From NCBI RefSeq assembly GCF_002443255.2, contig NW_019211458.1, positions 25,738,757-25,802,756 on the forward strand: DNA of 64,000 bases, written 5' to 3'. The DNA comes from Varroa destructor (lineage: Eukaryota; Arthropoda; Arachnida; Mesostigmata; Varroidae). This document shows, in pieces, positions 27,201-36,693 of this stretch; position 1 is the first letter of the stretch, and each line of letters begins with the position of its first letter. Under the pieces are notes generated by a model. It was not told where the DNA came from. It was given only the letters and a program-made list of their open reading frames with translations, and made no database searches. The position numbers and the translations under genes were made by a program.

Positions 27201-30200
27201 CTGCTACCTCATCAGTGGGAGAATATTCATCGTCTGGCAACAGTCGAAATCAGTATAAGGGCTATGTGGTCAGGAGTCCAATGGTTCTCAAAAACGGTAG
27301 CGGCAAAGCCGGGAGCGAATGTATGCCCCAGTAAATTTCCGGAAGGGCCGATATCGAACACCGATACCGATATGGCTAGCGACCTAGCCCCATCCGATCG
27401 AACCGTATTTGTGGGTTGTCTATCCAAGCGAGGAACGGAAGTAACAAAAGAATTGCCGAGACAACTAACATAATTGCGATAGCGAAACTGCAACTGAAGG
27501 AGGGAATGCTTTCGTACGAAAGGTGCCTTTCAGTCTGCCACCTGCCAGCAACTGTCACGAGGACGCGAACTTGTACAAGAAGAAATAGTGCTAGTTTGCG
27601 AATTCAGTGAAGCTATGCAGAAATTACCTTGTCGATCTCGTTGAAGCAAGAGGCATGCCTCAATCAAATTTAATAAATCAGAGGGGGAGAGAGAGAGAAA
27701 TGCTTAAGGGTAAAACACTGTTGGAACGGACGGTTCCTGTTGAAACTGTATGCTTCAATGCGTTCACGCTCTGCTCCGAGTGCGGGCGGCTCTTCTATCG
27801 AACTTACAATAGATAACAAACAACCTGCAGGTTCTATTATACCAAGTGTAATTTATGACAGTTTAAGTATTAAAAGTTCTGTTAATGAATTTCTAAATAT
27901 GCCCAGGATAGCAAGGAAGAAAAGCGGAGAAATTTAGATTGGCACTCGAAGTATACGTACGACTTATTTAGAATATATTATAAACAAATTAGAATCAAGT
28001 ACAGATTGTCTTAATCATATAACTGAGCTCTTGAAAATTTCGACAAACACCACTACTTGTATTGATTCATCGTTATTGATATATAGAATATTTTATCTGC
28101 AGCTTACCAGTTATTAAGTAGTCATATGTATTTACTATTCGCTTTGAAGGCTATGATTCGATTCCTCTCGTCACAATATACATATGTTCAGATAATTAAT
28201 TTGACTAATTAACGTCCGTCACCCTATTATCGCTCAATAACTAGCGAGTGATAGAAAAAGAATCTTACGTCTATCTACGAGCGGTATTGGCGCTAAGTAA
28301 ACGGCTGGCTCTTTCCGGCGCGAAACAAGGTTTTTCTATGCCAATTTCAAGCTTAGATTTAAACCTACGTCACGAGTCCTTATGTCGTTAAGGCAAAGAC
28401 GTTACTGAAGTAAATTCTACTACATCGCATATGTATATGAAGGTGTAAAACATCTGTTTATACAGCAACCTCTTTATATTCCGTTGACTGCTACATTTCA
28501 TACGTGACTATTTAGCAAATCGTTCCCATATTAATGAACACGTAACGAGAAGGAAAAACGCTCAAGTGTGCTTCTGTTCCTACCCAATTTCAGACACACA
28601 TCAAAGGCCCTTTAGCAGCTAATTAACGTGGCCGCACCAAGCATTGTTGCATTGAGAATGGACACCCCGGGAAGCGCCTATTGTTCTGAAAAGTAAAGAG
28701 GGCCTATCTCTAGGGGGTCGAAAGGCGACATTGTTGTTGTTACCATCGTCGCCGGAAGTCAGTGTGCTTCCATAAACCTAAAATATTTTACCTCGTTTTT
28801 CCGGGATGGCCTGTCACCAGCAGAATATACGAGGGTTCACCAGCTTTGTTGAGGACTAGTTAGGCAACTATATAACTACGACGTACGACGAAATCAGCCA
28901 GTGTAGCGAGATTAAGTCTTTCATGGCCTGTTTCATCCCTTTGCGCCGTTCCCATACGAGGGCAAACATTCAATAGCTTTTTTACTCTCTCTTCAACATT
29001 AGCTCTTACATGCTACTGACAAACAGGCCGTCAGCAGGCTTCGGTCTTAGCGTCGATAGACTCAGAATACCTCCGTCTTTCACTTGAGCGTCTAATTGCT
29101 ACCACAGCTGCTTGTGAAGGAAATTGTACACCATCCATGCCTCCGCCATTGGTGCTAGTGCTGCCGCTGGTGGCAACGTGCGTAAGCACCACTCATTACT
29201 CCCGTGAAGTGGCACTAAGAAAGTCAGACGAAACCAAAGGCTTAGGCAGCTCGACCCAGTTAAACTTGTGAGGAAGTGACAGCAGCAGCGACGGGGACGA
29301 CCAACAGGCCAAATAAGTAAACGAACCTAAAAAAGGGCTAAGCTTTCAACCAGTTTTCTTCTTCTGTTTACCAATAACATTGCTCTATATTTAATCGTTT
29401 GCTTACGCTGCCTCCCTCAGCTGCCACCCTGGCAATTTTTTGCAAAACAGATCAGAGTTTTTGCTGCTATCAAAGTTGAACCGTTTCGAAAAAATAAGAA
29501 CACAAGAGGTGTAAAGTCAAAGAGGACTTGATGGGGCTGGACTTCAGACGAACATTAGGTGTTGGAGAACTGACACATCGGTGCATCTAGCGGCTAGGGG
29601 GCACCGACAGTAGCAGATGTGACAACAGCAGCAGGTGGAAAGAAGTGCGGGTGATCGCAAATGATTACAAACTTTTACTGTCTTCACTGTATCGTTTCGG
29701 TCGAGTTGCTTTTTCTATTTGTTATTATAACAAAGGAGGCAAACGAGAAACAAAGGACGAAGAGAACATCGAAACAAACTGAGGGGTTGAAGGGGGGTGC
29801 AGGCGAGATAAGCGCACCCGAGCAGCTTATGGCAGCAGAACAGAGATCCGAAATCCGAAAATTCATGAGCTAACACTATTGCCATACCTAGCCATCTGAG
29901 TGCAGAACCGCAGCGCCACCCGTGGCGGTCCGATACACCCAGTAAAATTAAGATGAGTGCTTTTTTTCTAACGGCTCCTCAATATCTTTTTCTCTTTTGA
30001 CAGTTTCGGTTATTATCGCAAGGAAGTTGTAGATGATAGCTTTTACGAAAATTTACCTAAGTCGGAATGTACTAGCCTAAACAGTGTATGCGTATCTGGC
30101 CGCATAAGTGTTTCTGAGGTTCGGTAACACGGCTTCAACAAGGTATGGGTAAGCCCATAGTGTATACAAGTTATGTATATACGGAATAAACAATGTAACT

Positions 30201-30509
30201 GGACCAACCAACCAATCCTTATTGAATTTGGGCTAAGTATTTTGTTGCAGTAAACGTGTAAGTGACAATGGCCCGATGCGCGTGCAAAGGCTGTAATGCT
30301 TACCATAACCAGCTGTGTATGTTGTCTCTGCTAACAGATTTGACTAGCTTCCTAATGAGACCCTCACGTGGGTAAAGGCTCAACTGTGGCGGAAGGTCCT
30401 CGCAAGATCCAGGTTCGCCTGTGAAACTACCTCTTCTCAGCTGAATCTGCCGTCGGGTCGAGTAACCTAGTATGAGGCCAAGACAGAATACACAAAATAC
30501 CCATAACGC
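14877..30509 (-). CDS. Transferrin receptor / glutamate carboxypeptidase II-like membrane protein, 11 exons, 5' end incomplete
   Basis: Coding exons from 30509 down to 14877 splice with GT-AG ends and matching phases at all ten junctions, giving 793 codons plus a TAG stop (residues are numbered from the first base of the 30509 exon). Residues 1-17 are a hydrophobic signal anchor followed by basic residues, so the bulk should be extracellular. About 145-330 match the protease-associated domain, 335-600 the M28 peptidase-like domain and 610-790 the helical dimerisation domain. The length is near the family's ~750. Zinc-ligand positions of human glutamate carboxypeptidase II are kept at H359, D369, E408 and D436. 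The catalytic Glu424 position is A407, and the His553 position falls on R582. A hydrophilic insertion fills about 472-516. Segments such as MFSDLV and IPVQPIS resemble transferrin receptor. Sequons lie at N183, N307 and N442. Inference: a probably inactive receptor-like homologue; iron or transferrin binding cannot be read from sequence. The first coding exon is not certain. Confidence 0.9.
15206..16990 (-). other. Last intron, host of the reverse-transcriptase relic
   Basis: 1785 bases with GTGAGT and CTGTCCAG ends; about two thirds is the antisense retrotransposon remnant. The rest is very AT-rich (16.6-16.9 kb). Confidence 0.8.
15360..16560 (+). pseudogene. Degenerate non-LTR retrotransposon reverse transcriptase
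   Basis: Pieces of one reverse-transcriptase polyprotein run in order across all three plus-strand frames: SRAGVPNKLIYA (frame of 15360); a PPLFIII segment and CADNLVVYGNN (frame of 15604), the latter being the catalytic YADD box with both tyrosine and second aspartate altered; then KYVDRIPHLGL and IKSLQRLSIPVLLRLFDFQI (frame of 15891), followed by a segment ending GLLPENSGCA and a C-terminal LCTTSGLHEP. Order and spacing match the palm, thumb and Cys/His-rich tail of LINE-type enzymes. There are at least four frame changes and several stops, so it is dead. It lies antisense inside the last intron (15206-16990) of the receptor-like gene, so insertion was tolerated. The clade is not assigned; no terminal repeats or clear poly(A) end were found. 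Confidence 0.72.
16991..17168 (-). CDS. Receptor-like gene, tenth exon: dimerisation-domain helices
   Basis: The acceptor has a run of T before GCAG; the donor is CAACAAA before GTGAGT. It is phase 0 on entry and phase 1 on exit. The product, VTDYAEQISADFAPFQRRYG onward, has the amphipathic helical character of the family's C-terminal dimerisation domain (YADKIYSISMKHP... in the human enzyme) and ends FQEEYEDIVKDQQ. Individual residues are weakly conserved here; the exon is assigned by position, phase and helical composition between two secure exons. Confidence 0.8.
17355..17908 (-). CDS. Receptor-like gene, ninth exon: rest of M28-like domain with insertion
   Basis: This is the largest exon (554 bases), with acceptor GTGGTCTTGCAG and donor ATTAAG before GTAAAG. 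It starts GNRTLQVMGSPLLRQVL, close to transferrin receptor's SASPLLYTLI. It then carries a charged, low-complexity insertion of about 45 residues (SRDDDNGADGRR onward) where the human enzyme has a few. After LYASW come GGCADLLPFAQLLG and YDYPAARTAYDDLDYL. The enzyme's LYHSVYETYEL aligns here, so the last zinc-ligand histidine is R582. The arginine patch and asparagine that bind substrate in the enzyme are also not visible. Confidence 0.88.
17909..18682 (-). other. Intron between the eighth and ninth exons
   Basis: 774 bases with GTTAGT and CTTGCAG ends; nothing recognised inside. Confidence 0.8.
18683..18866 (-). CDS. Receptor-like gene, eighth exon: altered catalytic motif
   Basis: The acceptor is CATATTTGTAG and the donor is ATAACAG before GTTAGT. 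It encodes ARMFSDLVRIEGWRPKR, then VFAAWDAAEFGQVGSTEF and AYISLDRAITG. The family's catalytic WDAEEFG reads WDAAEFG: the first glutamate, the general base, is alanine (A407), while the zinc-binding second glutamate is kept (E408). D436 in SLDRA matches zinc ligand Asp453. The codons around the change, GAC GCT GCC GAA, are uninterrupted, so it is a true substitution in this assembly, not a frame artefact. Confidence 0.93.
19113..19198 (-). CDS. Receptor-like gene, seventh exon: first metal-site motif
   Basis: The acceptor is AATCCTTTACCAG and the donor is GAA before GTAAGT. It encodes GRYLIIGCHHDAWTHGAADP then GTGMAVLME. The motif corresponds to GGHRDSWVFGGIDPQSG of glutamate carboxypeptidase II: H359 matches zinc ligand His377 and D369 matches the bridging Asp387. 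The DAW and GAA spellings are shared with transferrin receptor, which has itself lost the histidine and bridging aspartate. Both are kept here. Confidence 0.93.
22275..22302 (+). repeat. A-rich (AATAA) tract, possible retroposon tail
   Basis: A stretch of AATAAA/ATAAAT units follows about 700 bases of GC-richer sequence (21.5-22.2 kb) inside the largest intron of the receptor-like gene. Such A-rich ends often close LINE or SINE copies, but no target-site duplication was found. Confidence 0.35.
22482..22718 (+). other. Protein-like open frame nested in an intron, unrecognised
   Basis: About 79 open codons (FRKQLAESERQVDPSRLPRA, then EEMIGFLLQAAVDAA) lie antisense to the receptor-like gene in its 4.7-kb intron. 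The left edge follows ATTGAAG, a weak acceptor. The right edge is AAG before GCAAGT, which matches the GC-AG donor consensus, with a stop just beyond. A second open frame follows at 22801-23010. Either a nested gene, a transposon fragment or chance. Confidence 0.3.
22801..23010 (+). other. Second nested open frame, unrecognised
   Basis: Seventy codons to a TGA at 23008 (TKTDILVLGLDHPNHRLETV, then WKDEPCGIGERKN), 83 bases past the previous frame and on the same strand. It has mixed, protein-like composition. No family is recognised. The two frames may be pieces of one decayed retroelement polyprotein. Confidence 0.25.
23902..23987 (-). CDS. Receptor-like gene, sixth exon
   Basis: The acceptor is CGTTCCTCTAG and the donor is GAGCCAG before GTAAGT. 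It encodes EIQLSSFNLFREMAVHNVIG and LIPGTYEP, the counterpart of the beta strand and YNVIGTLRGAVEPD that lead back into the peptidase-like core. It begins by completing a phase-2 codon and ends in phase 1. It sits on the far side of the gene's largest intron (4703 bases) from the next exon. Confidence 0.9.
23988..24955 (-). other. Intron between the fifth and sixth exons
   Basis: 968 bases with GTAAGT and CCTCTAG ends; an AAT repeat near 24760 is the only feature. Confidence 0.8.
24956..25048 (-). CDS. Receptor-like gene, fifth exon
   Basis: The acceptor is CATATTCTAG and the donor is GAAGT before GTAAGT. It encodes DMGGPVAPVQWQGRLNITFA and FGPGYKDAAEV, matching KMGGSAPPDSSWRGSLKV and NVGPGF. 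N307 lies in an NIT sequon. It enters and leaves in phase 2. Confidence 0.9.
25049..25635 (-). other. Intron between the fourth and fifth exons
   Basis: 587 bases with GTACAG and ATTCTAG ends; nothing recognised inside. Confidence 0.8.
25636..25879 (-). CDS. Receptor-like gene, fourth exon: protease-associated domain
   Basis: The join to the previous exon gives VKGVLIYGDPLD, the counterpart of AKGVILYSDPAD. It continues through FPGDPATPFLP (family GDPLTPGYP) to LPAIPVQPISAGDAQHFLR, closer to transferrin receptor's LPNIPVQTISRAAAEKLF than to the peptidase. The acceptor (CAATGAAG) has a weak pyrimidine tract, and the frame stays open for several codons upstream, so the exact 5' edge is the least certain in the gene. 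The donor is CTTCG before GTACAG, phase 2. Confidence 0.85.
25949..25970. repeat. (AT)n microsatellite inside an intron
   Basis: The AT run is bracketed by ACAAT and ATTGTT, in the third-to-fourth exon intron of the receptor-like gene. Confidence 0.9.
26186..26383 (-). CDS. Receptor-like gene, third exon: start of protease-associated domain
   Basis: The acceptor is TTTTTCTTCTATAG and the donor is TTAAAG before GTATAT. The product reads YSSPGKVRGKPVYVHFGQPEDF and then GTIAIMRYGK, matching [25 protein letters not shown] and GKIVIARYGK of the family. N183 lies in an NGT glycosylation sequon. Entry and exit are both phase 1, so the exon is a symmetrical 66-codon unit. Confidence 0.92.
26384..26872 (-). 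other. Intron between the second and third exons
   Basis: 489 bases with GTGAGT and TTCTATAG ends; nothing recognised inside. Confidence 0.8.
26873..27096 (-). CDS. Receptor-like gene, second secure exon
   Basis: The acceptor is TTTGCAG before GACTATGACA and the donor is CTAG before GTGAGT. Joined to the preceding exon it reads WLWTMTREFHVGGSDKG, which aligns without gaps to the FLYNFTQIPHLAGTEQN stretch of glutamate carboxypeptidase II. The LLSYPD motif follows, as in the family's LLSYPN. It ends in phase 1. This exon covers the first, N-terminal strand of the discontinuous peptidase-like domain before the protease-associated insertion. Confidence 0.9.
27097..30303 (-). other. Intron between the transmembrane and second exons
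   Basis: 3207 bases with GTAAGC and TTTGCAG ends. Short GC-richer frames at 27.1-27.9 kb (one hydrophobic, minus strand 27376-27558; one plus-strand at 27740-27937) have no splice context. Nothing else was recognised. Confidence 0.75.
30304..30509 (-). CDS. Receptor-like gene, transmembrane exon (first secure coding exon)
   Basis: The acceptor is a pyrimidine-rich tract ending TTTTTTCAG before GCG TTA TGG; the exon starts in phase 0 and ends TTA TG before GTAAGC. It encodes the signal anchor ALWVFCVFCLGLILGY, then STRR and a juxtamembrane stalk, ending SRDNIHSWLW. That last part lines up with the AENIKKFLY region that opens the ectodomain of glutamate carboxypeptidase II. Two cysteines sit in the anchor and one in the stalk; transferrin receptor dimers are linked by stalk cysteines, but equivalence is not shown. 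The anchor at the very start of the exon means the cytoplasmic tail is encoded upstream. Confidence 0.88.
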
Positions 30510-32814
30510 CTGAAAAAAGAAATAGAATAAAAATGAAATCATCATACTTATTTTTTGCTTGTTTTACGCAACAGAGAAATCCTTTGGCATAAATTGAGTT
30601 GACTTCATGTAATTTAATTTTCTGTACACTGTTGAAGTGGCCCACTTTCAGTTGATATTTGATTATTCATAAAATACTTCATCTGTGGACGAGCGATCGA
30701 ACTCACTGCTATGACCTCCCGAATTCAGTCTTCACCTTGAAATTCAACATCTATTCAAGAAGAGTAAGCATTTTACATTTTGTAATTTTAATAATTCGTT
30801 ATAAAATTTCCGTAGACCTCTTTTATTTCACAAATTATTTCATTGTAGCACATGCAAGCATGTCTACAAAAGACCAGAAAGAGATAGCTGGGATAGAACC
30901 AACATTTACTTAACGCTATCGCTCAAAAACTGATATCATGAGAAAGAAATAAAAAAAAACTATACTAATATGTTCAGTAAAGTATCTTTTGCTATGTCGC
31001 TAAAATGACCTCATTACAATTCAATTACCTCAGCCGTTGGCCCATATAGCTTCAAAAGGTAAAGTCATTCAGGCCAAAAGTGGGGTAATGTGGACCATTG
31101 ACGATCTCATACAAAGAAGTCAGAACTAAACGAAAGAAATGTGATTATGGCTAGAAGAGTCAATATGTTGCGATTTATTGCCAAGCTAGCCAGATCAGTT
31201 TGTTTCCCATAGATCCACGTGAACTACACACCTACGAGGCGCACTTTATTCGGGAAGTGGGGAAGAATAGAGCATAATAATAGTGGCAGCAAACCTTTTT
31301 CCAAGGCCCACTTGACTGAACGGAAACCTGTATAACTATCGTGCTTATGCATGACTTGTGTAGAAATAATGGTAACCAATATCATTCGCTATGTGGGGCA
31401 TATGTCGACAACGTTGTCCGATCGATGTGTTATGCCAATAAAGTGCCAGCAGCCACATGTGACACACATGTTGAAAGCAACAATATCTGGTGCAGCGAAT
31501 AAAACGATACGGAACCTGGTTAAACTTAACATAGGTTCCCAGTAAGTTAAATTATACTTTGAGGCTACTTAGTCGTTTCAATATCTTTGTGAACCGATGG
31601 TATTCGGCTTCAGATATGGTCTAAATGCAGTAGCCCATATAGCCCCCGTACTGATTATACTTAATGATACTTAATGTAATGATTTTTATAGGGTGGCATT
31701 AGCTTTAGATAAATTTGCCTCTGACAATCTAGTTTTGGGACAGATAAATCTGTTTATCTGAATCTGTTTATTATGAATGTTAATTCGATAATTTTGCAAA
31801 AAGAGTACCTGTGTTTCCCATATAGTCCTATAGATTTTCTTTTACTTTTTTGTATATCTTTAATTAGAAAAAAATTAACCACACGCCTTACTTATATGCA
31901 ATAAAAAGTGCGGAAGATATGAAAACGTGAAATCGATGTTTTTCCTTCCAAAAACAAAGTGGCCTATGCACCTCCAGGACCTAAATGTTCCGAGTTTTAT
32001 GCTCACTATTGTGTTCCATAAAACGATTTCTCTCCCTCCGTCTCACGTAAGCCTATTTTCCCATGCTCTGTGTGCATATACCTGGTATTTTTCCTTTCGA
32101 CTATGTTGTTAGCTTTGTGCTGGTTGAATGCATAATGTTGGTCAGTACACCATTTCTCGATAGCTTGACTGCAAATCTTATTTAAAAATCCCGATAACAA
32201 AAGTTCATCGCTTGAATTTAATTCGGTTCCCCTAGGCGATTGCGGCTAGATTAACGCCGGTGCGTTTATTACCACATCACCAGAATCATCAGGAAAAAAA
32301 AAGGAAAGAAATCCGTTTTGCCAAACGGGACGTCGTGTATGCTAAGAGGAAAATTGATTTCATAACTAGTCGTTTCCTTTTCCATACGACTTTCTTAAAC
32401 TGTTATAAATTAATACTTGGCACACGAGTTATCAGTAAGCGCTATCCGTAGCACGCAATAAAATCAGCGCGGGGAAGCAGTCCACGGTAAATATGACCAG
32501 CATTCAATTCTTCTTATATTCATATGCTCATTGGTCGTCCTCAGGGCTACCTTCTCAACAGCTGAAATAGCCAAGGGCCGGTCACTACTTTAAGAGTGAA
32601 AGCTTTTACTCCGTCATACCGCAGCCGCGGTGATGGTATGACGTTCGTTGTGTGTCTTATTACTCTTGTCTGCAGACTTCTTCTTTTCGTCCTCGTCACT
32701 CCTGACCTTTTCGCACTCCTGGGGACTCCCCCAGCGTTCTTAGGTTCGTCTTCGTTCACAAGCCTCTCCCGGAAATGAAGCCAGAGCTTTTTGTGCTTCA
32801 TCACCAGCCGATAC

Positions 32815-32892
32815 TGCTAACCGCTGTTGTGCGGGCGGTTTCGCCATGGTCAACTCCCCTAGAGCAGCCATAGCGACCGGCGGTTCTTTCAT
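32815..32892 (-). CDS. Alternative candidate first exon, weak donor
   Basis: An ATG opens 26 codons (MKEPPVAMAALGELTMAKPP and on) in phase 0 to GCA before GTATCG, 2.3 kb upstream of the transmembrane exon. It lies in locally GC-richer DNA with further in-frame ATGs. The donor is poor, and without splicing the frame ends soon after. I rank it below 45947-45994. Confidence 0.12.
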
Positions 32893-35606
32893 CTGTTACG
32901 TGTGACGGCAAGCATTTGGCGTTGCCCTTATTTGAGGCAGCGGTAGCAGCTCTTCACTGACTAGCGTTTTCATTATCCGTTTGCCGCCACTAAGACTGTT
33001 GTAGACAGCCAGCGTTGTACGGTTTGGTTCTTTCCAGCCCAAGCGGTACTATTCTCTAGGGTTCAGACATAGTCTTTTGCGCCAGTTACGTTCCCTCATA
33101 TCCCCATTCCTAGCCCTCTTCTTCACTCTATGCCTTATATCTCTCCTAATAAGTCTCAATTAATAAGCTGCACGCCTTTGATCATTTAAGTCGCCCAAGC
33201 CCTGTTGGTACCAGCTTGCTGTAAGGCATGAACACGCTGCTGGCCCAACGTATGCTCTATGCGTCCAATATGGGCCCTGCCCAAACTGAGCGACCCTAAA
33301 CCTGCACTTCAACGTCGACTTTTGTAGTTAAGCCCGCCATTGTGACCGGCTAGGCAAGTACTTAGCGCCATCGAACAAAGCGTATTGACGAGACGACCAC
33401 GTTATCGAGAAGGAAGTAACGACGTGATAAAGGTAGCCAAACGTGTGCTATGGGCAAAGTCACCGTTTAGGACTATTTCTTTTGTTTCGCCCATGCCTTT
33501 CATAGCGACTCAATAACAGAACGAATCGCATTGCCTCATCTGCACCTTGAGGTCTCACGGAAATTGTCGTGGGTCTTCCATCTTTAGACCATTTTGATTT
33601 AGCTTCTGACAATCTTTCAATTTCCTTAGAGTTTTCAATTTTCTTAGACTTTACTATTTCATTATAAAAAGTCTCACTGAAGGCCGGTTAAAACGTTAAT
33701 CTAAAAGCGAAATTACTGTTAAGTGTTTTGCCTGTATTGAGCTTCTTACAACATTGCGAAGAAAGATATAGTCAGACTAAATATCTCTTCGAAAATTTTG
33801 CTTACATGTGTTTTGCGAGTGTCCCGTCGCCATGTTCAGTGGACACAGTCTAACAGCAGTTTATGTGCCAGTCGTTGTTATCTGGTAGTTCTGCAATAGA
33901 CTCTCACCCACGTTTCCACAAGTATCTGACCTCTAGACCGAATCAATATATGTCAAGGGCAATACCTTTCGATAACTTGAAAGCTACAAATGCCCTTGTG
34001 GCTCCATTGCAAATACCTATTCCTAAATTACTTTCACTCTGGTCTTAATTTTCGTAATCATTTTGCGTGGAATCGAGAGCCCCGCACCCAGCGATCTGTG
34101 CGGCCGGGTCGTGCTCTTCCTTTGACCTCACATCAACTTAATCCGTATTTACGTTGGCGCGTATGAGGGTACCCTCCCCCTCTATTTGGTAATTATCAGC
34201 CATTTGCTGCTTCCGACGAGCGAATGTATGGGATGCGGGGCCTCCACCGGGACGCTTCCGTATAGACTAATACGATATGACGCTGACGGTATGGGCAGAT
34301 GGGCAGATATATAAGCACATACGCGTCATTGTAAATCTCGAAAAACAGTAGCTTTTCCTTCTGTGCTCGACCTCTGTTCTCCAAGCAAGTCAATAGATTA
34401 AACAATACACTGGGACGTAAATGCTGAAACTTTTGATTTCGCCGCGTCTAAAATTGTCTCCCGCTCAATTCAGTTGGTCCTTTGGGTTTTCCATGATAAC
34501 GTCAATAAAAACGCCCAGTCAGGGGCCTAAGTCTAGTGAAGAAACGCTGAATAGGAAACGATATATCGAAATGGGCTCTAACAGACACAGCAAGCCCACA
34601 ATCGCTTTTACGCGAAGAGGTTTCTTTTTCGCACCGAATCAATGACACCGAGATTCAGCACGTCTGTGCTGACTCTGCTGAATCAGTTTTTCCTTTGGCT
34701 TGGCAGCCGACTGATAGGAGGCAGGAGTATGGAGGATACGAAACCGTGCAATAAAGCTACGAAGATCTGCCTTGGTTGACGACAATGACGAGAAACACGC
34801 GACAATATTAGATCGGCTTTTTATTTAAAGGTGTTAATAAAGAGCCCCGGAATAGAAGCGACGATTGCCTACACATTTAGTCATTTGCAGTAACGTCAAC
34901 TGTACTTTCGTTAGTGTTTTACTAAAGTTATCTCGGCATAACTGGTATTGGTAATGTTTAAAATGATTCCTCTTTTTACTGCCTCAGCCGGCTAATTGTC
35001 GATTGATTTACGGATGTTGACAAAATGAAAGATTCGATCGTCATAATATAGATCTAATAGAACAGCTTTCCTCCAACGCCTTTGTGCGCCCGAATTATGT
35101 TTACTACACGATGTAACAAGGAATTTAATTCTATGCTATGGCAGATCGTCGACATTCACTGAACTATCTGGGTGGGAACGAAAAAGCACTCAGGCAAACA
35201 AATGCTAAGTAACTGCGGCTGGAATCTACCATAGAAGCAGTAGTCAAATACGTAAGACAAAGTAACAATAAATAAATTATTACGGTAATCCATTTATTTT
35301 TCATTGTCCAGTCATTCTCAGCTAGCCGCCGTAACGATCTATTTGGCATCGGAATAGGCTAACTTAATACAGATTAACAGTACTTTTCTGTCGTCTTTGG
35401 AACTAGATAAGTTGTTATCGTTCAACGTCAATGATTAGAGTCGTCCCATCAGAGTGCACGCGGCCCGTAGTACTTACTACTCGTCATCTAAATGGATTTC
35501 GTGTTTTTCGTGAAAGACATGCACTGTTTGATTCACGCCTTTTGATTAAGAAGATTTCACCTACTTGCAACCCTTAACTATACATAACGCATACGTCGTA
35601 ATGTAG

Positions 35607-35804
35607 CACCTGAACTTACATGACTACGTACGGTTAACCTTTAAAGCACACCACGAGAACCGCATCCAGATGAAGATTGAACAACTTATGGAAGTCATTT
35701 CACACCCGCACATACAAATTGAGGTTCAACCAGGCCGCATTCGTCTCACAGCGCTACTGCATAGTGTGCTGATCGATATTCGATCAAGCCAAAAGGGGCT
35801 CAAG
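35607..35804 (+). other. Possible coding exon, unrecognised
   Basis: Sixty-six open codons start after ATGTAG (weak acceptor) and end at CTCAAG before GTAAAT (good donor). The translation LHDYVRLTFKAHHENRIQMK, then VQPGRIRLTALLHSVLIDIR, is compositionally protein-like and phase 0 at both ends. No partner exon was identified. It lies opposite in strand to the receptor-like gene. Confidence 0.25.
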
Positions 35805-36451
35805 GTAAATCGGCCTAGTGGAGACGGATCAGGACGTACAAAGGACAATTGTCACTGTGAATACGGCAGAACGGATACAAATATCACGGTAAATTTGGGC
35901 TTTCAGCTCCTCCCTCCCAAAAAAAAAGAAACAAAGTGATCTGTGCGTCGGCAAATACAACCTTTGGCCGTTCTTATCCCGTTTATTATTCGGTTTGAGC
36001 CCAAGAGATTTTCTCTACTATCCGGCTGGTGAACTATGAAACTCTATATTTCAAACCATCGATTCGCGGATCGAAATTGTTTTCTCGAGATTTAATATAC
36101 ACTGTCAGTCAAGCGTGACATACAACTTTCAATTTTGATTGAATCAATGAAACGGTTCTAAATTTTGCAGCATGATCTGACCAGCATCTTTTACCCGCTA
36201 CGATAGTGTAAGAAAGCGTTCTTAAATGGAACAAAGAAGAACATTTGAACCCTAGGTTAAGGTTGTTTGTTGTTGGTGGAACTTAGAATATGCTACGCTT
36301 ACGTCACTTTTTGTGTTAAACCTATACCTACAAAAAATAAGATAATAAGGAATTAATTACTGGGGTGCATTTCATTGAAGTCTAAATTATTAGTCAAATT
36401 TAAATTGACATTAACTCGGGTAAGGCTTAGTACAAAAAGGGTATTTCTTAC

Positions 36452-36693
36452 CATTTCCTGATGAGAATTGTGTATCAACGCGGACAACGAGTGCCTGATA
36501 GTCTTCCATAGGAAATCGCATTGCTGTGTTAAGCCTACATAATCTTCGACACTTTAGAAATGCCGTTAGCGATTTTAAGGTCGCGGGCTAAGCCTAGCTG
36601 AAGACTTTTTTATTTACCTTGCCGGATTTGTAATTGTGCTGGTAAAAAGTGACTCGTAAAACGTTATTCCACACCTTCGTATGTGACTTTTCT
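36452..36693 (-). other. Two exon-like segments separated by a 94-base intron-like gap
   Basis: 36618-36693 has acceptor GTCTCTTTCTCTAG and donor GGCAAG before GTAAAT. 36452-36523 has acceptor CTTAACACAG and donor AAATG before GTAAGA. One frame is open through both and ends in phase 0 with ATG, matching the phase-0 transmembrane exon downstream. The encoded residues are not recognised and segments this short are often open by chance. They could be 5' exons of the receptor-like gene (coding, or untranslated with ATG as the last codon), or fortuitous. Confidence 0.2.

Noticed and set aside
27376..27558. Hydrophobic minus-strand frame resembling a membrane anchor inside the first mapped intron
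   Set aside because: It has no usable donor or acceptor in phase, and the anchor is already encoded by the 30304-30509 exon that joins directly to the ectodomain.
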